Source: Thermoplasmatota archaeon (GTDB lineage Archaea; Thermoplasmatota; E2; DHVEG-1). Taken from it: a stretch of 7,867 bases of DNA. The notes below the pieces were generated by a model. That model made no database searches. It was given only the letters and a program-made list of their open reading frames with translations, and was not told where the DNA came from. Both the position numbers and the translations under genes were made by a program. The stretch is taken from NCBI GenBank assembly GCA_030605515.1, contig JAUWIE010000104.1:1-7867 (forward strand), read 5' to 3'. Below, piece after piece: positions 1 through 4,924 of the stretch (position 1 is the first letter of the stretch; the number at the start of each line of letters is the position of its first letter).

Positions 1-59
1 ATTACATGGCTGTTGCTCAGCTTATGAATTCCAAATATATTACAAAAAATGTTGTATAA
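1..59 (+). CDS. Possible C-terminal end of an unidentified protein (partial)
   Basis: The reading frame starting at base 3 stays open from the window edge to a TAA at 57-59 and would encode about 18 residues (YMAVAQLMNSKYITKNVV). The residue mix is ordinary for a protein tail, and T-rich sequence (64-68) follows, which would suit a plus-strand gene ending here and converging on the minus-strand unit. The piece is too short to assign a family, and an open frame of this length can occur by chance in AT-rich DNA. The existence of a gene is an inference. Confidence 0.3.
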   Translation, partial: YMAVAQLMNSKYITKNVV

Positions 60-99
60 AGATGTTTTTAAATCAATCACCCTCACACATCAATCAGAC

Positions 100-116
100 A
101 AAAAACACTGTTTTTA
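100..116 (-). terminator. Hairpin/T-tract after the hel308-cgi121-tRNA unit
   Basis: AAAAAC and GTTTTT arms flank a 3-base loop. Read on the minus strand, the hairpin ends in a run of six T. It lies about 13 bases past the end of the tRNA-like gene. Archaeal termination depends mainly on U-tracts, so the T-run may matter more than the weak AT-rich stem. The plus-strand reading also ends in five T, so it could serve converging transcripts. Confidence 0.4.
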
Positions 117-128
117 GCGTAAAGGAAC

Positions 129-202
129 GCCTACATTGGGATTTAAAACCCAAGGAGAAGGCTCTGCAAGCCTTCAGGATATCCAAGCTACCTCATGCGG
201 GC
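129..202 (-). tRNA. tRNA-Cys(GCA)-like gene, structurally aberrant; possibly a pseudogene
   Basis: Read on the minus strand, 74 bases fold as a cloverleaf. The acceptor 5' strand is GCCCGCA, followed by T8 and G9. The D stem is AGGT/TCCT with a 13-22 T-T mismatch, and the D loop contains GG. A perfect 5-bp anticodon stem (AAGGC/GCCTT) carries loop TTGCAGA, so the anticodon is GCA (cysteine). The T stem TTGGG/CCCAA is perfect. Several features are odd. The T loop has 8 bases instead of 7 and lacks the invariant C56. The acceptor stem has a C4-A69 mismatch and a G5-T68 wobble. The discriminator would be G73, whereas tRNA-Cys normally has U73, a major identity base. CCA is not encoded. The intact stems argue for a tRNA origin. 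The defects suggest a decayed copy or a tRNA with a changed role. The gene begins one base after the cgi121 stop. Confidence 0.6.
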
Positions 203-203
203 T

Positions 204-707
204 TTATTTAATGATATCGACCATCGCTACTTTTTCAAGTATTATATCTTCATATTTAGCTTTCGTGACTGTATTAATTTCTTTTTTATTAAGTCCAAAT
301 CGTTTAAGCGTATCGATATCTCCTTCAAGAACCTTATCGTCACGTTTTAATGATAATAATCCTAATAATTCGTTAATTAAACCTTCAGGTATTATATCTT
401 TAACAAACACAAAAGCAATATTTGAACCTCCTTTTTTAACACCAATTTTTGGAATTGCTAATTTTAACTGCCGTTCACCAGATGCATATAACAAGATTTC
501 CATGCCAAGTGAGTTTGTTGTGTTGGTATTGTTTTTCATTGCCCTTATTGCATGTTGTACTGCAGATATAAGATGATTTTTTCCAAAAATCAAATCTGCA
601 TCAAACATCTGAATGATAACCTGATGTTTATCACTAAAATCAAGAATTTTTTTTAGAAAAATTTCAACATCTCTAACATTTCCATGTGCACCAATCACAG
701 TTATCAT
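204..707 (-). CDS. cgi121: KEOPS complex subunit Cgi121
   Basis: A 167-residue protein of about the usual size for archaeal Cgi121/TPRKB. The family binds Bud32 in the KEOPS complex (Kae1-Bud32-Cgi121-Pcc1), which makes N6-threonylcarbamoyl-adenosine (t6A) at A37 of ANN-decoding tRNAs. Cgi121 is known to recruit tRNA through its 3' CCA end. The family pattern is visible: a hydrophobic first strand (ITVIGAHGNV), a DADLIFGKNHL segment near residues 37-47 followed by a helix with AVQHAIRA, then the MEILLYASGERQLKLAIPKIGVK core (about 68-90), where the ASGERQ motif is typical. I start it at ATG 707 rather than the adjacent TTG at 710, because GGAG at 715-718 is 7 bases from the ATG and only 4 from the TTG. 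It lies 20 bases after hel308 on the same strand, so the two are probably co-transcribed. The tRNA-like gene follows after one base. Confidence 0.88.
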   Translation of the reverse strand: MITVIGAHGNVRDVEIFLKKILDFSDKHQVIIQMFDADLIFGKNHLISAVQHAIRAMKNNTNTTNSLGMEILLYASGERQLKLAIPKIGVKKGGSNIAFVFVKDIIPEGLINELLGLLSLKRDDKVLEGDIDTLKRFGLNKKEINTVTKAKYEDIILEKVAMVDIIK

Positions 708-712
708 CAAAA

Positions 713-720
713 TTCTCCTT
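713..720 (-). promoter_or_regulatory. Strong Shine-Dalgarno deciding the cgi121 start
   Basis: On the minus strand this reads AAGGAGAA in the 20-base gap after hel308. It gives cgi121 its own efficient ribosome entry inside the operon. Its spacing favours ATG 707 over TTG 710. Confidence 0.65.
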
Positions 721-727
721 CTACCTT

Positions 728-2902
728 TTATTTATTAAACTCAGATAATTCTTTATCCTCGCCTTTGATACTTTCTCCTATTTGACTTTTAATGCTTTTT
801 GCAACACCCTCACCAACAGTTTTAACCTCTGCAATTCTTTTTAAAGGAACACCACGTAAATCACCAATGGTTCTAAAACCTTCGTTAAATAATGCTCTAG
901 CTCTAACCCTACCAACATTATTCAGAGATATAAGATTAAGAAGTTCTTTTTTACATCCATTTCGAACCCTTATTATTAAATCACCAATATCTGAAACACA
1001 TTCAAAATTATACATACGAGCAAACTCTCTTGCTGCGTGAAGAAGCCATCCAACTGTTTCAACAATATTATGAATGTCACCAGGTCCAACATTATACTTG
1101 GTTACAACCATATCCTCAGAAACCTCATTTATCCAATCCTCGATTAATGAAGCTGTTTTTAGATCACTTAAGAACCATTCATATTCTTCACTTGAAGTAA
1201 CTGGTGGTTCTAGTAAAAACTCATCTTTTGATTTCTCAAGTTTTTCCTCTACCCATGTATCACTACTTCTAAGATACAAAGAACGAACATCGGGGGTAGA
1301 GCATACTGCATGAATAAAAGATAAAGGCGATGTATCTTTATCATTGGATTTTTCAAGTGCTTTTCTCAAGGACACAGCAGACAATGGATCAATATACAAA
1401 GATGAGGTTCGATTACCAAATAATGTTGGCATAAATTTATCTTCATTTAAACGCTCGATAAAACCATTTTCTAACATGAACTCAACTGTATTATCAATTT
1501 CATCTTTTAAGGTATTCACTTCAGACTGATACGCATAAAATGTACTATCAATAAATCTGTAAATGCTATCAATACTATCAACAAAATTTGTTGCTATTGC
1601 AGATAATAAATGCATTCTAAGAGCTGCTTGACTACCAAGCTTTGAATAAATCGGTTCAGTATCTGCTAAAATATAACTATTAAAAATCTGTTCTTTCTGC
1701 TCTTCATTCTTCGCAATACAAATTGCTTCACCAAATTTATCATAACGAGGTCTACCAGCTCGACCAGCCTGCTGCTTATATTCTAAAATAGGGATTGGAT
1801 ACATACCAAAATTTGGATCATATCGCCATAAATCCCTAATTATCACACGCTGAGCTGGAATATTAATACCCGCTGCAAGGGTTGGAGTTGCGACAATACA
1901 TTTAATTAGACGATCCTTAAATCCCTGCTCTACTGCTCTTCTTTGACTACTGGATAAGCCTGCATTATGAAACGCAACACCTTTTTGCATACAAAAAAAT
2001 AATTTTTCATCAACTGAAGTAAGCTCAGAAAGTCCACGTTTTGTAGACCTATTAAATTTTTCCAGATTTTTCTTTTCTTCTTCAGAAAGAGTCTTATCTA
2101 TCAATGACGAAAGCTTTTGTGCAACAGATACAGTTGATCTCCTAGTATTAACAAAGATCAATACTGATCCACCATTAACAATAGAATCCTTGACAAGTCC
2201 ATCAAGAGACTTACTCTTTGGACCATTTATCTTTACATTTTTTCCAGTATCATATTTAATTTCATTGTTATAAAAGACGCCTTCTCTAAGAGTGACAGGT
2301 CTCCAATCAGATTGAATTAATTTTCCTTCAAGCCATTCAGATAGATCAACAGCATTTTTGATTGTAGCTGAAAGTGCGATAATCTGTGTTTTAGGGTTTA
2401 AGGCTTTAAAACGAGATATAATAACCTCAAGAGTTGGGCCTCTATTAGGATCATGAATCAAATGTATTTCATCAATTACAAGAACTCTTACTTTATCAAT
2501 CCATTTAATACCATGACGTAAAATAGAATCAGCCTTCTCAGATGTGCAAACAATGATATCAAAACGAGAAAGTCTGGGATCTGATTCATCTAGATCACCT
2601 GTGGATAAACCAATCTTAAATCCAAGTTTCTCAAAAAATTTTAAGTCCTCATATTTCTCACGAGCAAGAGCCTTTAAAGGTACTACATATAATGCTTTTC
2701 CCTTTTCGTTAAGTAACCTATGTACTATCGCTAGATAAGCAACAAGGCTCTTCCCGCTAGCAGTTGGGATGGAGAGTACCATGTTATCACCCTGTAAAGC
2801 ATATGGTAAAGCTTTTGCTTGAGGTGGATATAACTCTGATATTTCCTGCTCAGCGAGAATATCGATGATATCTTTGTGTAATGGTAGCTCTTCTAGTTTC
2901 AT
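728..2902 (-). CDS. hel308: ATP-dependent DNA helicase Hel308 (Hjm, Ski2-like SF2)
   Basis: A 724-residue superfamily 2 helicase of normal Hel308 length. The family unwinds 3'-5' at stalled replication forks and branched DNA. Visible motifs are a Q-motif-like YPPQAKAL (residues 25-32), Walker A PTASGKS (46-52), motif Ib-region CTSEKADS (119-126), Walker B DEIH (144-147), motif III SAT (178-180), motif IV-like VNTRRST (251-257), motif V ATPTLAAGIN (338-347) and motif VI QQAGRAGRPRYD (377-388). The C-terminal quarter carries the ratchet region and ends in a helix-hairpin-helix part (about 655-710, with VGRVRARALF and VGEGVAKSI), which distinguishes Hel308 from other Ski2-like helicases. The ATG at 2902 has no clear ribosome binding site but lies 27 bases from the centre of a TATA box, so a leaderless mRNA is likely. 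It is followed by cgi121, a pairing I recall from other euryarchaea. Confidence 0.95.
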   Translation of the reverse strand: MKLEELPLHKDIIDILAEQEISELYPPQAKALPYALQGDNMVLSIPTASGKSLVAYLAIVHRLLNEKGKALYVVPLKALAREKYEDLKFFEKLGFKIGLSTGDLDESDPRLSRFDIIVCTSEKADSILRHGIKWIDKVRVLVIDEIHLIHDPNRGPTLEVIISRFKALNPKTQIIALSATIKNAVDLSEWLEGKLIQSDWRPVTLREGVFYNNEIKYDTGKNVKINGPKSKSLDGLVKDSIVNGGSVLIFVNTRRSTVSVAQKLSSLIDKTLSEEEKKNLEKFNRSTKRGLSELTSVDEKLFFCMQKGVAFHNAGLSSSQRRAVEQGFKDRLIKCIVATPTLAAGINIPAQRVIIRDLWRYDPNFGMYPIPILEYKQQAGRAGRPRYDKFGEAICIAKNEEQKEQIFNSYILADTEPIYSKLGSQAALRMHLLSAIATNFVDSIDSIYRFIDSTFYAYQSEVNTLKDEIDNTVEFMLENGFIERLNEDKFMPTLFGNRTSSLYIDPLSAVSLRKALEKSNDKDTSPLSFIHAVCSTPDVRSLYLRSSDTWVEEKLEKSKDEFLLEPPVTSSEEYEWFLSDLKTASLIEDWINEVSEDMVVTKYNVGPGDIHNIVETVGWLLHAAREFARMYNFECVSDIGDLIIRVRNGCKKELLNLISLNNVGRVRARALFNEGFRTIGDLRGVPLKRIAEVKTVGEGVAKSIKSQIGESIKGEDKELSEFNK

Positions 2903-2918
2903 GTTTTTCTGTATGATG

Positions 2919-2933
2919 AAAGGGGTTATAAAA
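2919..2933. promoter_or_regulatory. Shared divergent TATA box between hel308 and the zinc-ribbon gene
   Basis: TTATAAAA at 2926-2933 has a palindromic TTATAA core and reads TTTTATAA on the other strand. On the plus strand it is preceded by purine-rich AAAGGGG (2919-2925), a reasonable BRE, and predicts a start near 2956, about 20 bases before the ATG at 2976. On the minus strand its centre is 27 bases from the hel308 ATG, the classic spacing for a leaderless archaeal transcript. The whole intergenic gap is 73 bases, so both genes must be controlled from it. Confidence 0.5.
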
Positions 2934-2975
2934 CAAAAACTTTATTCATGGTCAATAAAATACTTGGTTGATATT

Positions 2976-3284
2976 ATGGGACGAAGACAAACTATGATGG
3001 AAAAGTACAAGCAACAAATGAAAGCATTCAGAAAGAAAAAAATGAAATTAGATAATACTCCTTTTTTACCAGTGGATGGAAATGTATATGTAATGAACTC
3101 TCTTGACCCAACAAAAAAAATCAAAGCAGAGGTTACAAAAACACGAACGAAACAACATAGAGAAATAATTGAAAATTTAGCATGTCCCGTCTGTGGTAAC
3201 CCTATGGGATGGGATAAAGCTTGGGAGGCTTTTATCTGTGTAAAACATGGAAAAAAAGCAATTTATGAAATAGTAGAGGAATGA
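2976..3284 (+). CDS. Unrecognised small basic zinc-ribbon protein
   Basis: A 102-residue protein that I cannot assign to a named family. The N-terminal 25 residues are rich in Lys and Arg (GRRQ, then FRKKKMK) and probably helical, suggesting RNA or DNA contact. Residues 28-60 look like a small beta unit. The C-terminal part holds CPVC (70-73) and CVKH (88-91), giving a CxxC-x14-CxxH set that could bind one zinc. I chose ATG 2976 because longer frames would run across the shared TATA box and into hel308 antisense sequence. TTGGTTGAT upstream is a weak ribosome site. Its neighbours downstream are an EF-Tu domain 2-like protein and aIF5A, so a role near translation or RNA is possible but only inferred from context. 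Confidence 0.75.
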   Translation: MGRRQTMMEKYKQQMKAFRKKKMKLDNTPFLPVDGNVYVMNSLDPTKKIKAEVTKTRTKQHREIIENLACPVCGNPMGWDKAWEAFICVKHGKKAIYEIVEE

Positions 3285-3298
3285 TATATACTTTTATG
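3285..3298 (+). promoter_or_regulatory. Possible TATA element ahead of the EF-Tu domain 2-like gene
   Basis: TATATA at 3285-3290 follows directly after the previous stop codon, with TTTTATG at 3292-3298. Either would place a transcript start about 15-25 bases before the ATG at 3337. In DNA this AT-rich, such matches are common, so the call is tentative. Read-through from the zinc-ribbon gene across the 52-base gap is equally possible. Confidence 0.3.
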
Positions 3299-3336
3299 AT
3301 AGGAGTTTTTAATAATAATAGAATGGTGAGATTAGT

Positions 3337-3597
3337 ATGGTGGAAGAAAAAATTGGTGTCATTGAGCATTTCTTTACAAATGTAAGCGTTGCTGCAATTA
3401 GGATTACTAATGGAACTCTGAAAGTAGGAGATACTATTCATATTGTTGGAGCGCATACAGATTTTAAGCAAAAGGTTGATAGTATGCAGATTGAAAGAGT
3501 CACTGTTCAATCTGTAAAACCTGGTGATGCAGTTGGAATTAAGGTAAAAGATCGGGTTAGAGAACATGATGTTGTATATAAAATACCAGAGGAATGA
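3337..3597 (+). CDS. Free-standing EF-Tu domain 2-like (translation factor-like) protein
   Basis: An 86-residue protein that is essentially one beta-barrel of the translation-factor domain II type. The pattern runs IGVIEHFF.NVSVAAIRIT, then LKVGDTIHIVG, a TDFKQKVDSMQIE stretch and VKPGDAVGIKVKDRVREHDVVY. There is no GTPase domain, so it is not a broken EF-Tu. Similar small proteins are annotated in archaea as translation elongation factor-like, and the same module occurs at the C-terminus of U32 peptidases. The molecular role is not known to me. The start is firm: GGTGAG (3325-3330) lies 6 bases before the ATG. Its TGA at 3595-3597 abuts or overlaps the start region of aIF5A, so the two are almost certainly co-translated. 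A tRNA, rRNA or ribosome-bound role is an inference. Confidence 0.85.
   Translation: MVEEKIGVIEHFFTNVSVAAIRITNGTLKVGDTIHIVGAHTDFKQKVDSMQIERVTVQSVKPGDAVGIKVKDRVREHDVVYKIPEE
3588..3593 (+). promoter_or_regulatory. Shine-Dalgarno inside the upstream gene, setting the aIF5A start
   Basis: AGAGGA lies within the last codons of the EF-Tu domain 2-like gene. It is 6 bases from ATG 3600 and has no spacing to ATG 3594, which is the reason for choosing the later start. Terminating ribosomes would uncover it, consistent with translational coupling. Confidence 0.55.
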
Positions 3598-3599
3598 AT

Positions 3600-3983
3600 A
3601 TGAAGGAATTGGCAGAGGTTAGAACATTAAAAGTGAGTCGATATATCATTGTCGATGAAGAACCATGTAAAATTATGAGCATTTCAACTTCTAAACCTGG
3701 GAAACATGGTGAAGCTAAGGCTCGTATTGAAGCAGTTGGAATTTTTGATGGACAAAAAAGAAGTATTGTTCATCCAGTAAAGCATAAAGTACATGTACCT
3801 ATGATCGACAAACGAAGTGCACAGGTTTTAGCATTAATGGGTGTAAACGTTCAGCTTATGGACATGGAAACCTATAAAACTTTTGAAATGCCTATTCCTG
3901 ATGAGTTCAAGGGGCAATTAGAACCTGGAAAAGAAATTCAATATTTAGAAGCCCTTGGAAAAAAGAAAATTACTCGTATTTAA
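3600..3983 (+). CDS. eif5a: Translation initiation factor 5A (aIF5A), hypusine-containing
   Basis: A 127-residue aIF5A of standard length. The N-terminal SH3-like domain carries the modification loop STSKPGKHGEAKA. The lysine in PGKHG (residue 35 with this start) is the one converted to deoxyhypusine or hypusine by deoxyhypusine synthase using spermidine. The C-terminal OB-fold follows (about 70-127, ending LEALGKKKITRI). The factor binds the ribosomal E site and relieves stalling, for example at proline runs. Two starts are possible. ATG 3594 overlaps the upstream TGA as ATGA but sits right against the GAGGA. ATG 3600 has GAGGA (3589-3593) at a spacing of 6, so I prefer 3600. It shares a transcript with the EF-Tu domain 2-like gene. 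The ureohydrolase gene follows 62 bases later and supplies the polyamine route needed for hypusine. Confidence 0.95.
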   Translation: MKELAEVRTLKVSRYIIVDEEPCKIMSISTSKPGKHGEAKARIEAVGIFDGQKRSIVHPVKHKVHVPMIDKRSAQVLALMGVNVQLMDMETYKTFEMPIPDEFKGQLEPGKEIQYLEALGKKKITRI

Positions 3984-4003
3984 TCAATTTTGATAATACT
4001 TGA

Positions 4004-4022
4004 TTTATTTAATTAAAAATAA
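4004..4022 (+). promoter_or_regulatory. Possible promoter of the ureohydrolase gene
   Basis: The 62-base gap after aIF5A contains TTTATTTAATTAAAAATAA. A TATA element at 4004-4011 would start transcription near 4034. The ATG at 4046 is preceded by a G6 tract (4035-4040) at 5 bases, which can pair with the CCUCC end of 16S rRNA. No clear terminator for aIF5A is visible in the gap, so read-through is also possible. Confidence 0.3.
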
Positions 4023-4045
4023 TTTGTTTTAACTGGGGGGTAAAC

Positions 4046-4903
4046 ATGAATTTTCCAGATTATTTTGCAGATGCAGAAGCAAGCCTTAATGATGCAGAAT
4101 ACGTAATAGTTGGTGTTCCATATGATAAAACATCTTCTTTTAGACCTGGTGCAAAAAAAGCCCCAGAGGAAATTAGAAAAGCAAGTTGGAATTTTGAAAC
4201 TTATAATTTTAAAACAGGTATTGATCTAAGAGATATCAGGTTTCATGATTATGGTAATGTTGATGTTGATAACGTTAGACCTGATGAGATGGTAAAGATC
4301 GTTAAAGATTTGGTAACTCAATTGTTGAGGAAAAACAAATTCCCAATTGTAATTGGTGGTGAACATTCAATAACTTCAGGTGTTGTACAAGCTTTCCCTG
4401 AGGACATTATGGTTCTATCACTTGATGCACATCTAGATTTTAGAGATAAATATGAAAATGAAGAAAATAGTCATGCATGTGCCAATAGACGAATCACTGA
4501 CCATATAAAAGTTGAAAATCTTGTAGTTTTAGGTGTTAGATCAGCTGAAAAAGAAGAATTTGAAAATGCAAAAAAGAAAAAACTTTTTTATATTGATTCA
4601 TTTGAAATAGAAAAAAGGGGAATAAAAAAAGTTTTAGAAGAAACAAAGAAACATATTGGAAACAAACAAGTGTATCTCACATTAGATATTGATGTTTTGG
4701 ATCCTGTATTTGCTCCTGGTACAAGCACACCTGAACCTTTAGGGCTTACACCATTTGATGTTCTTGATTGTATCGATTATTATTCATCTCAGTTTGTTGG
4801 TTTTGATCTTGTAGAGGTTTGCCCTCCTTTTGATAATGGTGAGACAGCGCTTCTTGCTGCAAAGTTTATTCGTGAGTTTATCAGGAGAACATGGCAGAAA
4901 TAA
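4046..4903 (+). CDS. speB: Agmatinase-family ureohydrolase (agmatinase or N1-aminopropylagmatine ureohydrolase)
   Basis: A 285-residue member of the arginase/agmatinase family, of normal length. The binuclear manganese ligands are all visible: GGEH (His107), DAHLD (Asp127, His129, Asp131) and DIDVLDP (Asp214, Asp216). The SFRPGAKKAPEEIR N-terminal motif and the APGTSTPEPLG loop also fit. The enzyme would release urea from agmatine to give putrescine. In Thermococcus the relative acts on N1-aminopropylagmatine to give spermidine, and the sequence alone does not decide between the two. The substrate loop here reads SHACANRR (about 142-149) rather than the HGT type of bacterial SpeB, so exact specificity is open. 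Polyamine from this route is the precursor for hypusine on the aIF5A encoded just upstream, which makes the adjacency functionally sensible. Cytoplasmic; no signal peptide. Confidence 0.9.
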   Translation: MNFPDYFADAEASLNDAEYVIVGVPYDKTSSFRPGAKKAPEEIRKASWNFETYNFKTGIDLRDIRFHDYGNVDVDNVRPDEMVKIVKDLVTQLLRKNKFPIVIGGEHSITSGVVQAFPEDIMVLSLDAHLDFRDKYENEENSHACANRRITDHIKVENLVVLGVRSAEKEEFENAKKKKLFYIDSFEIEKRGIKKVLEETKKHIGNKQVYLTLDIDVLDPVFAPGTSTPEPLGLTPFDVLDCIDYYSSQFVGFDLVEVCPPFDNGETALLAAKFIREFIRRTWQK

Positions 4904-4913
4904 AAGGGTTAGC

Positions 4914-4924
4914 TTAATATATTA
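4914..4924 (+). promoter_or_regulatory. Palindromic TATA box before or within the FKBP gene start
   Basis: TTAATATATTA has the symmetric core TAATATATTA centred near 4919. A TATA box there predicts transcription starting near 4945, exactly where an in-frame ATG (codon 8 of the longest frame) begins. That would make a leaderless mRNA for a shorter protein. No good Shine-Dalgarno precedes either ATG, which supports the leaderless reading. Confidence 0.4.

Noticed and set aside
129..202. tRNA-like sequence as an integration scar of a mobile element
   Set aside because: The whole cloverleaf is present rather than a duplicated 3' part, and no integrase or direct repeat is visible in the window.
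2..209. Open plus-strand frame running through the intergenic region and the tRNA-like gene
   Set aside because: It crosses the tRNA cloverleaf and the terminator hairpin, has low-complexity unnatural composition and no start signal.
136..576. Plus-strand frame of 146 codons starting with TTG
   Set aside because: It is antisense to cgi121 and the tRNA-like gene. Its Ser/Phe/Ile-rich composition is the usual shadow of a real gene.
708..710. TTG as the start of cgi121
   Set aside because: It would place the GGAG only 4 bases away. The next codon is an ATG with 7-base spacing.
2865..2975. Longer N-terminus for the zinc-ribbon gene reaching into hel308
   Set aside because: It would translate through the divergent promoter and the hel308 start. 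The extra residues look non-coding, and ATG 2976 fits the predicted transcript start.
3310..3320. TAATAATAATA short tandem repeat
   Set aside because: Only three to four units in an AT-rich intergenic gap, within chance expectation. No sign of a longer array or CRISPR.
3232..3567. Minus-strand frame of 111 codons opposite the EF-Tu domain 2-like gene
   Set aside because: Rich in Asn, Ser, Ile and Phe, no family motif, no ribosome site, and opposite a clear gene with a strong GGTGAG.
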